From the NCBI RefSeq assembly GCF_001005315.1, contig NZ_LBMG01000019.1, positions 33,364-97,363 on the forward strand: 64,000 bases of DNA, given 5' to 3'. The translations under genes and the position numbers were made by a program. The notes beneath the pieces are model-generated. The model was not told the origin of the DNA. It ran no database searches and saw only the letters and a program-made list of their open reading frames with translations. Position 1 is the stretch's first letter. Each line of letters begins with the position of its first letter. Below, one piece after another: positions 35,055-44,942 of the stretch. Origin of the DNA: Kordia jejudonensis. GTDB lineage: Bacteria; Bacteroidota; Bacteroidia; Flavobacteriales; Flavobacteriaceae.

Positions 35055-37469
35055 ATGTTACAAACTTGGATAAAATTATTTTTTAGAAACAGCAAAAAGA
35101 ATTGGCTCAATTTGGTCGTCAATATCTCTGGATTAACACTCGGATTTGCTGGTTTGCTCATTGTATTATTATATTTTAATGACGAACTCAGTTACAACAA
35201 TTGGAATCCAGATAAAGATGATATTTACAGAGTTTCCAACACGTCTAAAAGAAACGGAATTTGGTTTACGAGCACATCAGCAGAAGCGATTCTTTTTAAA
35301 AGCGATATTCCTGAAGTACAGGAAACCGTATTAGTTTCTCCATTTTACAGAAGCCGTGTGTTAATAGACGGAGAACGAAAAATATATACAGAGAAAATGA
35401 CGCAAACGGAACCGAATTTTTTCGACTTTTTTCCGTTCACAATTGTAGAAGGAAGTACTGCAAAATTTGCCGAAAACAGAAAACACATTGCACTTTCAAA
35501 AGAATTAGCCACTAAATTTTACGGAAAAAGAAGCCCAATAGGCGAAATGGTAAAAATTGATGGGAACGATTTAATTATTGCCTGTGTGTACGAAGTGCCT
35601 GGAAACAGTCATTATGAATCAGAATTGTTGATGCAATTTAGCGAACCTTTCGAATTGCATTGGGGAAATTTTCAAAACGAATTGTTCTGTAAAATTACCA
35701 AAGATGCCAATATTGATGAAGTTCGACAGAAAATGAACACAGTCATTATTGATAAAAACATCAAGCCGCAATTGGCAGAAAACAATATGACCTTGGAAGA
35801 AGTCAAAGAAAAATTTGGCATCATGGAAGTAGTGTTAGAGCAATTGAGTACCATTCGTTTGCATCACAAAGCCAATCATGCTGGTCCTGGTGGCAAAGGA
35901 AACTATCAATTATTATTGGTTCTGTTAGGATTGTCTATTTTACTAATTGTGATTTCATGTGTAAATTTCATCAACTTATCGACCGCTTCAGCAAGTCAAC
36001 GCGCCAAAGAAGTTGGTGTAAAGAAAACGCTTGGATTGTCTAAAAAACAACTCATTTTTCAATATGTATTTGAAATCTTACTGCAAGGATTAGTTGCCTT
36101 ATTATTTGGATTGATTTTGGTAGAGTTTTTATTGCCCTACTTCAATCAGTTTATGGATACAAACATTACAATACTCAATGGCGAAATTCTCTTAAAATTG
36201 ATTGGAATTGCCATACTAACTTCAATTATTATTGGAAGTATTCCAGCCTTATATTTGGCAAATTTTGAAGCGATAGAAGTCTTAAAAGGAAACTTTTCAC
36301 GCAGTAAAAAAGGAGTGATTGCCCGAAACATTATGTTGGGTTTACAATTCTTAATTTCAGGTTTCTTTTTAATTGGTGTGTTGGTTATTTACAACCAAAT
36401 GTCCTACATGATCAATAAAGATTTAGGCTTTACAAAAGAACAAACACTTGTCGTAAATGTATACAATATTGATGACGAATATAAAAAGTATGAGTTATTA
36501 AAAAATGCGATGACAAGTCATGAAAATATTACTGAAATTTCTACCAGTATGTTTGTGCCAGGCGATGGAAACGTAAACGGGACAAGTATTCGTTACAAAG
36601 ACGAATCGTTCAATTCGGCATCAAATACGGTAGATCATAACTACATAGACTTTGCACAACTTCATGTATTAAAAGGAAGAACATTTTCAGAAGCATTTGC
36701 TTCAGATACGGTATCGAATATCATTATCAATGAAACGACAGCAAAACGTTTGGGCATTTACAATGATCCGATTGGGAAAAAAGTTCGTATTGGTTGGCAA
36801 CCTGATGAAGATGAACGTCAGCTAGAAGTGATTGGAATGATTAAAGATTATCATTTTGATGGTTTTGATGTAAAAATAGATCCGATGTTTTTAATTCATT
36901 GGAAAACATTCCCGATGACTAAAAGATGGGTAAATGCCATACAGTTTAAAGTAAAACCTGAAAATATTTCACAAACCATTGCTGATATTGAAGAATTTTG
37001 GAAAGGAAATATTGATGCGAACTATCCGTTTGACTATAAATTTTTAGACGATCGATTTGCAGAAACGTATGAAAAGTATCAAAAACAACAAACCATGTTT
37101 TTAATTCTTTCTACGATAGTCATCATCATTTCGTTACTCGGATTATTCGCGTTAGCAACCTTAACTATTCAACAACGATTAAAAGAAGTTGCCATCAGAA
37201 AAACACTTGGCGCGTCTGTAAAAGAAATCATTTTTCAATTGGTAAAAAGTTTTTTGAAAATTACCCTAATTGCCGTAGTGCTTTTATTGCCAATATCGTA
37301 TTACTTAATGCAAGGTTGGTTGGACAATTTTGTATATCGGATAGACATGCCAATTTGGCCATATATCGTAACGCCAATTATCTTATTGTTACTTGTGTTT
37401 GTTGTTGTAGGTGTAAAGGCGTTAAATGCCACAAAAATAGATTTAATCAAATACCTAAAATTCGAATAA
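35055..37469 (+). CDS. ABC transporter permease, MacB/FtsX type (copy 1)
   Basis: The 804-residue permease has an N-terminal membrane helix (about 20-42), a large periplasmic MacB-PCD domain (45-270), three helices with FtsX motifs (VNFINLSTASASQRAKEVGVKKTLG at about 305-330), a second periplasmic domain (about 430-680), and a C-terminal FtsX unit (VIIISLLGLFALATLTIQQRLKEVAIRKTLGAS). It thus combines two FtsX halves. Its N- and C-termini are nearly identical in DNA to the two following genes, the sign of recent duplication or gene conversion. Two bases separate it from copy 2. Confidence 0.93.
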   Translation: MLQTWIKLFFRNSKKNWLNLVVNISGLTLGFAGLLIVLLYFNDELSYNNWNPDKDDIYRVSNTSKRNGIWFTSTSAEAILFKSDIPEVQETVLVSPFYRSRVLIDGERKIYTEKMTQTEPNFFDFFPFTIVEGSTAKFAENRKHIALSKELATKFYGKRSPIGEMVKIDGNDLIIACVYEVPGNSHYESELLMQFSEPFELHWGNFQNELFCKITKDANIDEVRQKMNTVIIDKNIKPQLAENNMTLEEVKEKFGIMEVVLEQLSTIRLHHKANHAGPGGKGNYQLLLVLLGLSILLIVISCVNFINLSTASASQRAKEVGVKKTLGLSKKQLIFQYVFEILLQGLVALLFGLILVEFLLPYFNQFMDTNITILNGEILLKLIGIAILTSIIIGSIPALYLANFEAIEVLKGNFSRSKKGVIARNIMLGLQFLISGFFLIGVLVIYNQMSYMINKDLGFTKEQTLVVNVYNIDDEYKKYELLKNAMTSHENITEISTSMFVPGDGNVNGTSIRYKDESFNSASNTVDHNYIDFAQLHVLKGRTFSEAFASDTVSNIIINETTAKRLGIYNDPIGKKVRIGWQPDEDERQLEVIGMIKDYHFDGFDVKIDPMFLIHWKTFPMTKRWVNAIQFKVKPENISQTIADIEEFWKGNIDANYPFDYKFLDDRFAETYEKYQKQQTMFLILSTIVIIISLLGLFALATLTIQQRLKEVAIRKTLGASVKEIIFQLVKSFLKITLIAVVLLLPISYYLMQGWLDNFVYRIDMPIWPYIVTPIILLLLVFVVVGVKALNATKIDLIKYLKFE

Positions 37470-37470
37470 T

Positions 37471-39888
37471 ATGTTGAAGACTTGGTTAAAATTATTTTTT
37501 AGAAACAGCAAAAAAAACTGGCTCAACTTAGTCGTTAATATCTCTGGACTAACACTTGGTTTTGCAGGTTTACTCATCGTGCTATTGTATTTCAATGACG
37601 AGTTGAGTTACAATGCTTTGAATCCTGACAAAAACGAGATATTTAGAGTAATTCATAACATGTCTGATGGAGAAGTGTGGGCAACAAGTACTACCATAGA
37701 AGGTGCAAAATACAAAGAAGAAATTCCAGAAATTGAAGATTATTATTTGGGGAATAGTTGGTATGATCATGCATTGGTAAAGGTAAATGGCAAACAATTG
37801 TACACCAGAGATATCTTAGAAGGAGCGCCAAATTTCTTTGACTTTTTTCCTTTTAAAATTATTCAAGGAAATACAACGACGTTCAAGCAAGCAAGAAATA
37901 CGATTGCAATTTCTCAAAAACAAGCGGAACTCTTTTTTGGAAAAGAAGCTGCTATCGGAAGATCTGTAGAAGTATCAAATAGAACATTTACAGTGACGAC
38001 AGTGTATAAAATTGAAGGAAAACATTACTTCATGCCCGAAATGGTACTTCAATATGAAAAAGAAACATTAAAAGGACATTGGGGAAATTTTTCAAAAACA
38101 TTGTTTATAAAAACAGTTAAAAACCCTGAAATAGCTGATTTAGAAGAAAAAGCGTTGGCAATTTGGTACACAAACGAAGTAGAACCGTCCGCCAAAAGAG
38201 ATGGAATTACGCCAGCGGAATTTATAGAAAAATATGGTACAACTCCTGTGTTTGAACCGCTAACAGATATTCGATTAAAAACTACGGCAGATGATGCAGG
38301 TCCTGAAGGAAGCGGAAATTACCAATTGATTCTTATCATGTTGTCACTATCAATTTTATTAATTGTCATTTCTTGTGTAAACTTTATCAATCTGTCCATT
38401 GCGTCAGCAACACAAAGAGCAAAAGAAGTTGGCGTAAAGAAAACATTTGGTTTGTCTAAAGGAATTTTAGTTCGGCAATACGCACTAGAAATAGTGCTTC
38501 AGAGCTTAATTGCATTCATACTTTCCTTATTATTGGTAGAATTTGTATTGCCTTACTTTAATGATTTTATGCATAAAGAAATTTCAATCTTAGAGATGGA
38601 TTTATTGATAAAAGTTGCAGTATTGGCCATTTTAATTTCCGTATGTATTGGAAGTATTCCTGCACTATATTTATCTAATTTCAAATCGGTTGAAGTCTTA
38701 AAAGGAAATATTTCAAGAAGTAAAAAAGGTGTTTTTGCCAGAAATATTATGCTAGGAATTCAATTTTTGATTTCAGGTTTTTTCCTTACGGGATCAATCA
38801 TCATCAACAAGCAAGTTGGATACATGGTTGAGAAAGACTTAGGTTTTAAAGGAGATCAAGTCGTTATGATTTCTATGAATTCATTTGAAGATCGTTATAA
38901 AAACTATTTGCTTGCAAAAAAAGAGTTGGTAAAACATCCAAACATTGAAACAGTTACGAGCAACTCTTTTATCATTGGCGGCGGAAGTGCAAACTCAACG
39001 AATTTTAATTACAAAGACATTTCTGTACAAACAAATGCAAACGCTATAGAGTACAATTATTTAGAGGTAATGAACATAAAACTTGTAAAAGGAAGAGCCT
39101 TGCAAGAAGAAATTGCATCTGATTCCATGAAAAATATATTAATCAATGAAACGTTGGCCAAAGCATTACACATTTATGATGATCCTATTGGGAAAAAAAT
39201 AAGCGCAGGTTTTCAATCAGACGATAACGATGGTCAAAACTTGGAAGTAGTTGGCATGGTCAAAGATTATCACGTTACAGGTTTAGATGGAAAAATACCA
39301 CCAACCGCATTTATGCATTGGAATAGTTTTGATTGGATGAAGCAAAATTTTTGGACAATTCAACTCAAAATAAAACCTGAAAATGTCAAAGAAACGCTAA
39401 GTTTTGTTGAAGACTATTGGAAAGAAAACATCGAAGAAGGATATCCTTTCAATCCAATATTTGTAGACAAACGTTTTGCACGCACTTATAAAAAATATCA
39501 AAAACAGCAGACACTATTTTTGATACTCACAAGCATTGTCATTATTATTTCACTGCTCGGATTGTTTGCTTTAGCTACACTAACCATTCAGCAACGTTTA
39601 AAGGAAGTAGCCATCCGAAAAACATTAGGCGCTTCTATAAAACAAATCATGTTTGAACTTGTAAAGAGCTTTCTAAAAATTACACTCATTGCTTCTGTCA
39701 TTCTAATCCCGATAGCGTATTATTTGATGCAAAACTGGCTCAATAATTTCGTCTATCGTATCGATATGCCAATTTGGCCATACATCGTAACGCCAATAGT
39801 TTTAGTGCTATTAGTATTTATTGTCGTAGGCGTAAAGGCGTTAAATGCCACAAAAATAGATTTAATCAAATACTTAAAATTCGAATAA
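37471..39888 (+). CDS. ABC transporter permease, MacB/FtsX type (copy 2)
   Basis: An 805-residue paralogue of copy 1 with the same layout: N-terminal helix, MacB-PCD, FtsX helices (RAKEVGVKKTFGLSKGILVRQYALEIVLQ), second periplasmic domain, C-terminal FtsX (LLGLFALATLTIQQRLKEVAIRKTLGASIKQI). The periplasmic domains diverge strongly from copy 1, while the first 45 residues and last 20 are almost unchanged, so substrate range may be split between the copies. It starts 1 base after copy 1 and ends 2 bases before copy 3. Confidence 0.93.
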   Translation: MLKTWLKLFFRNSKKNWLNLVVNISGLTLGFAGLLIVLLYFNDELSYNALNPDKNEIFRVIHNMSDGEVWATSTTIEGAKYKEEIPEIEDYYLGNSWYDHALVKVNGKQLYTRDILEGAPNFFDFFPFKIIQGNTTTFKQARNTIAISQKQAELFFGKEAAIGRSVEVSNRTFTVTTVYKIEGKHYFMPEMVLQYEKETLKGHWGNFSKTLFIKTVKNPEIADLEEKALAIWYTNEVEPSAKRDGITPAEFIEKYGTTPVFEPLTDIRLKTTADDAGPEGSGNYQLILIMLSLSILLIVISCVNFINLSIASATQRAKEVGVKKTFGLSKGILVRQYALEIVLQSLIAFILSLLLVEFVLPYFNDFMHKEISILEMDLLIKVAVLAILISVCIGSIPALYLSNFKSVEVLKGNISRSKKGVFARNIMLGIQFLISGFFLTGSIIINKQVGYMVEKDLGFKGDQVVMISMNSFEDRYKNYLLAKKELVKHPNIETVTSNSFIIGGGSANSTNFNYKDISVQTNANAIEYNYLEVMNIKLVKGRALQEEIASDSMKNILINETLAKALHIYDDPIGKKISAGFQSDDNDGQNLEVVGMVKDYHVTGLDGKIPPTAFMHWNSFDWMKQNFWTIQLKIKPENVKETLSFVEDYWKENIEEGYPFNPIFVDKRFARTYKKYQKQQTLFLILTSIVIIISLLGLFALATLTIQQRLKEVAIRKTLGASIKQIMFELVKSFLKITLIASVILIPIAYYLMQNWLNNFVYRIDMPIWPYIVTPIVLVLLVFIVVGVKALNATKIDLIKYLKFE

Positions 39889-39890
39889 TC

Positions 39891-42287
39891 ATGGTAAGAA
39901 CTTGGTTAAAATTATTCTTTAGAAATAGTAAAAAGAACTGGTTAAATACCGTTATCAATATCAGCGGTTTAACGCTTGGTTTGGTAGGATTGATCATTGT
40001 ATTATTATACTATACAAACGAAAAAAGTTACGATCAGTGGAATACACAAAAAGATATTGTGTATAAAGTTGCACATAAATGGGGCGATGGACAAGTGTAT
40101 GAAGGCGCAACGAATCCGGAAGGAAGAACAGTTAAAGAAATTGTACCTGAAGTGGTAGATTATTGCAATGTACATTCAGGGTACGACAGTCAAATATTGC
40201 GTTACAAAGACAGATCGATCTACGAAACTAAAATTGGTCGTGCAAATGCCAACTTTTTTGAATTTTTCCCTCACGAAATTATCAAAGGAGATGCAAAAAC
40301 GATTCTGGCAACAAAAACTGCAATTGCAATTTCTACAGATCTTGAACAACAATTATTTGGAGAGAAAGATGCCGTTGGAAAAACCATAAAATACGGTAAA
40401 AAGGAATATATTGTTACAGGAGTTTACAAACTATCAACACCTTCTGTGTACATGCCAAATGCGATATTGCACAAACCAATTTCGAAAAGTAACAATTGGG
40501 GCGGATACGGAATTCATACCTTTTATAAAATTCCTAAAGGAACAGATCTTGCCACGGTAGAAAAGAAAATTTATGATGTTTATGTTGATAAATATTACAA
40601 AGAAGAAGCTGACGGACAAGGAATTACAGTAGATCAATATGTGTCTATGCAAGGTTCCTATCCGATACTGGAAAAGTTGGTAGATTTGCGTTTGCACGGA
40701 CAAGGCGACGAAGGCATGATAGAAGGAAAAGGAAACTATTTATTACTCATTATCATGTTGAGTTTATCTATTCTAATCATTCTAATTTCGAGTATTAACT
40801 TTATCAATTTGTCCATTGCTTCTGCAAGTCAACGTGCCAAAGAAGTTGGTGTCAAAAAAACCTTAGGACTTTCAAAATTTAGTTTGCAAATACAATTTAT
40901 CCTAGAAATCGTATTGCAAGGAGTTATTTCAATGTTTTTGGCGTTGATTGTGGTAGAATTGTTATTGCCAATTTTTAATACATTCATCAATAAAAATCTT
41001 TCCTTACAAAGTGTAGAAATCATTTTGCAAGTTGGATTGTTAGCATTATTTATTTCCATTGTAATTGGACTTATTACGGCATTATACATTTCAAACTTCA
41101 AAACAATTAGTGTCCTAAAAGGAAACTTTTCAAGAAGCGGACACATGATTTTTGTGCGAAATGTAATGTTAGGTTTGCAATTTGTCATTTCTGGATTCTT
41201 CTTTATTGGTGGTTTGGTTGTGTATGCGCAAGTTCATTATATGAGTACAAAAGATTTAGGATTTTCGGGAGAAGAAATCTTGGTGGTCGAATTTAATGAT
41301 TCGCAAACGAGTAGGAGCAAACAATACAAGTTGCTTAAGAATGTATTTCAAAACAATCCAAATATTGAAGGTATTAGCTCTACGTTTTTAGTACCTGGCG
41401 ACGACAATGATATTTCGTTAGATGTTACACACAAAGATGTTGTTGTAGACATAAAATTTATTCCGCTCGATTTTGGTCACTTGGAAATGATCAATACAAA
41501 AATTTCTAAAGGAAGATACTTCTCAAAAGATTTTGCTTCAGACACGATCAACAGTATTATTTTTAATGAAACTGCTGCAAAACGTTTAGGAATTGCCGAT
41601 GATCCAATTCATAAAGAAGTGGAAGCAAATGGAAAAAAGTTCACAGTCGTTGGTGTGGTAAAAGATTATCATATTGAAGGATTAGACAAAGAAATTCGTC
41701 CAGTATTCTTTATGTACTATTCAGGTTTCGATTGGGTTCGTAGCGCGATGAGTACAGTTCAATTTAAAATAAAAGAAGGAAAAAAAGAAGCAGCTTTGGC
41801 AGAAATTGAACGTTTTTGGACGACCGAATTAGAACCTGGTTATCCGTTTTCTTTTTACTATTTAGACAAATATTACAGCAAAACACACGACATTTACAAA
41901 AAGCAACAAACCTTATTTTTCATACTCACGTTAGTCGTTATTTTTATTGCATTGCTAGGTTTATTTGCATTGGCAAGTTTAACTATTCAACAGCGATTAA
42001 AAGAAGTGGCAGTTCGGAAAACGCTTGGTGCTTCTGTAAAACAAATCATTGTACAATTGGTCAAAAGTTTCATTAAAATCACAGGAATTGCTGTAGTAGT
42101 ATTAATTCCGATTGCGTACTATTTCATGCAAAACTGGTTAAATAATTTTGCGTATCGCATAGAAATGCCTTTATGGCCATACATCATTGCGCCAATCGTG
42201 TTAGTACTATTAGTTTTTGTGGTCGTTGGAATAAAAGCCTTAAACGCCACCAAAGTAGATTTGATCAAATATTTAAAATTTGAATAA
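39891..42287 (+). CDS. ABC transporter permease, MacB/FtsX type (copy 3)
   Basis: The third paralogue, 798 residues from the ATG at 39891 (MVRTWLKLFFRNSKKNWLN). A start at 39774 would overlap copy 2 by 115 bases and add a sequence with no match to the copies, so I reject it. Domain order is as in copies 1 and 2: N-terminal helix, MacB-PCD, FtsX motif RAKEVGVKKTLGLSK, second periplasmic domain, C-terminal LASLTIQQRLKEVAVRKTLG. It is last in the operon, and a hairpin follows 50 bases later. Confidence 0.93.
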   Translation: MVRTWLKLFFRNSKKNWLNTVINISGLTLGLVGLIIVLLYYTNEKSYDQWNTQKDIVYKVAHKWGDGQVYEGATNPEGRTVKEIVPEVVDYCNVHSGYDSQILRYKDRSIYETKIGRANANFFEFFPHEIIKGDAKTILATKTAIAISTDLEQQLFGEKDAVGKTIKYGKKEYIVTGVYKLSTPSVYMPNAILHKPISKSNNWGGYGIHTFYKIPKGTDLATVEKKIYDVYVDKYYKEEADGQGITVDQYVSMQGSYPILEKLVDLRLHGQGDEGMIEGKGNYLLLIIMLSLSILIILISSINFINLSIASASQRAKEVGVKKTLGLSKFSLQIQFILEIVLQGVISMFLALIVVELLLPIFNTFINKNLSLQSVEIILQVGLLALFISIVIGLITALYISNFKTISVLKGNFSRSGHMIFVRNVMLGLQFVISGFFFIGGLVVYAQVHYMSTKDLGFSGEEILVVEFNDSQTSRSKQYKLLKNVFQNNPNIEGISSTFLVPGDDNDISLDVTHKDVVVDIKFIPLDFGHLEMINTKISKGRYFSKDFASDTINSIIFNETAAKRLGIADDPIHKEVEANGKKFTVVGVVKDYHIEGLDKEIRPVFFMYYSGFDWVRSAMSTVQFKIKEGKKEAALAEIERFWTTELEPGYPFSFYYLDKYYSKTHDIYKKQQTLFFILTLVVIFIALLGLFALASLTIQQRLKEVAVRKTLGASVKQIIVQLVKSFIKITGIAVVVLIPIAYYFMQNWLNNFAYRIEMPLWPYIIAPIVLVLLVFVVVGIKALNATKVDLIKYLKFE

Positions 42288-42337
42288 GTAAAAAAGAATT
42301 CAATATATCTGCAAGCTACGTATAAACCCTTGATTTT

Positions 42338-42374
42338 AAAACGCGTATTTGTTATACTTTCAAATACGCGTTTT
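42338..42374 (+). terminator. Hairpin ending the efflux operon
   Basis: AAAACGCGTATTTG (42338-42351) pairs perfectly with CAAATACGCGTTTT (42361-42374), 14 bp with a 9-base loop and a short TTTT. It is a moderate to strong terminator by stem, weak by T run. Confidence 0.7.
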
Positions 42375-42380
42375 ATATTG

Positions 42381-42388
42381 TAAGTTTG
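42381..42388 (+). promoter_or_regulatory. -7 promoter box of the 42415 gene
   Basis: TAAGTTTG is a full TAnnTTTG match, 26 bases upstream of the ATG at 42415, just after the hairpin. Confidence 0.55.
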
Positions 42389-42414
42389 GTAAAACTGACC
42401 AAAACTATAATTGT

Positions 42415-43236
42415 ATGCCAACTTCAGACCCTACACCAAAAACGCCTCAGCAAAATGAGGAACAACCAAAAACAACAACTGCATCAAAAGAGGTAACTCC
42501 GACACAAAAAAAACCAGCACCACAAGGTGTGCATAAAGGTGTTTCCGATAAACTCATGATGGAAATCAAGGAGGAATTAGAGAATATGCTTTCGTTTGCC
42601 ATGCGGAATGGGAAAGTAATCAACACAGAATTGAATCCGTTGATTGAAAGTGATAATTTAGACGACTTAATCAACGCGCACAATATTTTAGCTAAAAATA
42701 TTGCGCCAGCGACGCCAAAATCGATCAGATATTTAAGAAAATTAAATGCGGAAGATCATAGCGTAACTATTTTTAGTAAACTGCCAATCATTCGAAATTT
42801 AATCATACTTGCTTTATTTTTCTTAGTACTTTTTGTAGGAACTTCATTGTCAGATCAAGTTGATAATGAGTCACTTGCAAAAGGAGTTTTGGACAATGAT
42901 GGCGCGCCGTTATTACTCAACTTATTATTTTTATGTGCCACTTCAGGTTTGGGAGTTGTCTTTTATTTATTGAAAAGTGTCAGCGTAGGCATTCAAAAAG
43001 GAACCTTAATGCCTGAACAATCGATCTATTACGTAGGTTTGATTGTGTTAGGAATCATGTCAGGTTTAATACTTTCCGAAATTGTATCAACCTACGACGG
43101 CGGAAAAAACTTAACCGTGTTCAATAGTTGTGTATTAGCACTTATTGGAGGATTTTCTTCAGATGCTATTTTTACCGTATTACAAGGAATTATCAGTAAA
43201 ATAAAAGCTGTTTTCACTGGCGGCGATCAGAACTAA
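42415..43236 (+). CDS. Hypothetical membrane protein
   Basis: The 273-residue product starts with a Pro/Thr/Lys-rich cytosolic region of about 40 residues (PTSDPTPKTPQQNEEQPK), a helical stretch (LMMEIKEELENMLSFAMRNGKV) and then three to four membrane helices from about residue 125. I choose the ATG at 42415, after the hairpin and promoter; the frame extends to 42349 but would cross the stem. Family not recognised. Two lipoprotein/small genes follow on the same strand and may share its transcript. Confidence 0.65.
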   Translation: MPTSDPTPKTPQQNEEQPKTTTASKEVTPTQKKPAPQGVHKGVSDKLMMEIKEELENMLSFAMRNGKVINTELNPLIESDNLDDLINAHNILAKNIAPATPKSIRYLRKLNAEDHSVTIFSKLPIIRNLIILALFFLVLFVGTSLSDQVDNESLAKGVLDNDGAPLLLNLLFLCATSGLGVVFYLLKSVSVGIQKGTLMPEQSIYYVGLIVLGIMSGLILSEIVSTYDGGKNLTVFNSCVLALIGGFSSDAIFTVLQGIISKIKAVFTGGDQN

Positions 43237-43254
43237 TCATATAAATTAAACCCA

Positions 43255-43854
43255 ATGAAAATATTCATAAAAAGTATAGTAACAATAGGAATTTTCATAG
43301 GAGTTGTATCCTGTGCTTCCATTCCTGCATCCACAGCAACACTTTCTCAGGAAGTGATTTCAGAAGCAAATGCAATGCATCAGCTCAATATTGCTTTGAT
43401 CAATAAATTGTTTGAAGAACGAAAAGATAAAGTTGATGACTTTGTCAATAATCAATACATTCCTGCCTTTACCAAGAATTTTCAAGCTAAAATTCCACAA
43501 GGAGTAGATATAAGTGCCGAATTGCCAAATATCTTAAAAAATGTAATGCCTGTCATCAATAGAAAACGAGATTCATTACACAATTTATTAGATACTCAAA
43601 AGCAAGATATGATTACTTCATTAAATGAAACTTATGCAACCTATCAACAAGCAAGTACATCATTGCAAAACCTAATCAGTTCAGCTGTAAAACTAAAGCA
43701 ATCTGAAGCCAATACTTTAGCTCAAATACAAAGCTTAACAGGAACCAATATCAATGTTGGGAAAATACAAGGTCAGCTAGATAGTTTATTAGTAAAAACT
43801 GGAAACGGTTTTGATAAATTACTAAAAGCTGAATCAGCAATTAACGGAAACTAA
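43255..43854 (+). CDS. Hypothetical lipoprotein, helical
   Basis: The 199-residue protein has signal MKIFIKSIVTIGIFIGVVSC (Cys20), then mostly alpha helix with coiled-coil potential (KRDSLHNLLDTQKQDMITSLNETYATYQQASTSLQNL). No family recognised. It lies 18 bases after the membrane protein and 16 bases before the 89-residue gene, so the three form a likely operon. Confidence 0.7.
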   Translation: MKIFIKSIVTIGIFIGVVSCASIPASTATLSQEVISEANAMHQLNIALINKLFEERKDKVDDFVNNQYIPAFTKNFQAKIPQGVDISAELPNILKNVMPVINRKRDSLHNLLDTQKQDMITSLNETYATYQQASTSLQNLISSAVKLKQSEANTLAQIQSLTGTNINVGKIQGQLDSLLVKTGNGFDKLLKAESAINGN

Positions 43855-43870
43855 CTAAAACCTAAAACAT

Positions 43871-44140
43871 ATGAGCGATATAGATTGGAGCAAGCTTGCA
43901 AATGAAGCAGCTTCTCAAACAGATCAACAGTTCAATACTACTATAGCAAGTCTAACACGTATGAGTATTACGGAAATAGATACATTCATTAAAGAAAGTC
44001 AAATAAGTAATGAAAATGCTATCAAAGTATTAAAAGAAATTAACAATGCTACGGCTTCAAATAATGCAAAAGCTGATGCGATAGCGAATATTGACAATGG
44101 TGTCAATTTCTTGGTCAGCTTGGCAAATAGAATTGTATAA
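43871..44140 (+). CDS. Small hypothetical helical protein
   Basis: An 89-residue, predicted all-helical, cytosolic protein (IDWSKLANEAASQTDQQFNTTIASLTRM at the start, NAKADAIANIDNGVNFLVSLANRIV at the end) with no signal peptide. No family recognised. It ends the three-gene unit and is followed by a terminator. It is short but well supported by its position and codon use. Confidence 0.65.
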   Translation: MSDIDWSKLANEAASQTDQQFNTTIASLTRMSITEIDTFIKESQISNENAIKVLKEINNATASNNAKADAIANIDNGVNFLVSLANRIV

Positions 44141-44168
44141 AAAGTAACATACATTACGATTTTAAAAA

Positions 44169-44206
44169 GGCAACAATCTAACTTATAGGTTGTTGCTATT
44201 TTTTTT
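44169..44206 (+). terminator. Terminator of the 42415-44140 unit
   Basis: GGCAACAATCTA (44169-44180) pairs with TAGGTTGTTGCT (44187-44197 region) with one wobble, followed by a run of nine T. Confidence 0.85.
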
Positions 44207-44277
44207 TATTCAAAATAAAATAAAAATTTCACGCAACCTTTTCTAAACTACTTCATCATATAAGTGTAATTTAAAAA

Positions 44278-44760
44278 ATGATAAAAATGAAGTATAGAAG
44301 ACAACTATTAGCATGTATATTATTGATAACTACTTTGGTCAGTTGTACTGTAGATTCTGTAGAAGAAACACCACAAAATGAACAAGTAAGTAATGTAGAC
44401 GTTCTTTTAGGAACATGGAATTTGGTACGATCTTCAACTTTTGAAGGTGTCAACTTAGAATATCCAACAGGTGTAGTAACGTATACTTTTCAGGAAAATA
44501 ATGTATTAATTGTTGAAAATAACGCGGTTGAAACAACTGATGCATTGCCAAAACCTTCTGGAAAATTGAGAACAGGAACGTTTTCATACACCTTCACTGA
44601 AAACAATGGAATCACGTTTTTGTCAGTTACCAATGAACAAGGAGCACAATCGGTCATAGGAAGTATTGTATTAAATCTCAATCAGACACTTACTATAGAT
44701 CAGACCGCTTTAACTACGGGAACTCAATTTGACGATTATGCTTTAAATTTCGAAAAGTAG
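44278..44760 (+). CDS. Lipocalin-like lipoprotein
   Basis: The 160-residue product has a lipoprotein signal (ACILLITTLVSC, Cys23) and then a lipocalin-like beta barrel with a WNLV segment near the start (LLGTWNLVRSSTFEG), YPTGVVTYTFQENN and SGKLRTGTFSYTFTENN strands. These fit the family of small Bacteroidota lipocalin-like lipoproteins (Lipocalin_4/5). Two start codons fit: 44278 and 44287 (MKYRRQLLA); the later one is also plausible. It is monocistronic and its ligand unknown. Confidence 0.72.
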   Translation: MIKMKYRRQLLACILLITTLVSCTVDSVEETPQNEQVSNVDVLLGTWNLVRSSTFEGVNLEYPTGVVTYTFQENNVLIVENNAVETTDALPKPSGKLRTGTFSYTFTENNGITFLSVTNEQGAQSVIGSIVLNLNQTLTIDQTALTTGTQFDDYALNFEK

Positions 44761-44903
44761 TACATCACATTCACAATATCTTTCACGAACCGAATGGCAT
44801 CTATTCTACGGAATACGCTGTTCGGTTTACTTTTTCTAAGAAATAGTAAATAACTAGCTAACATTTGTTAATAAATATTATGTAAGGAATTCATATAAAA
44901 AGC

Positions 44904-44911
44904 TACTTTTG
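44904..44911 (+). promoter_or_regulatory. -7 promoter box of trxB
   Basis: TACTTTTG is a full TAnnTTTG match, 31 bases before the trxB ATG at 44943. Confidence 0.55.
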
Positions 44912-44942
44912 TTAAAAGGATTTACTAATTAGAAAAAAGAAT

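Noticed and set aside
39774..39890. Upstream extension of the third permease gene
   Set aside because: It would overlap copy 2 by 115 bases, and the extra residues do not match the other copies, which begin at the LKLFFRNSKKNW block.
40000..42287. Frameshift or pseudogene among the permeases
   Set aside because: All three frames are full length with intact FtsX motifs; no break is seen.
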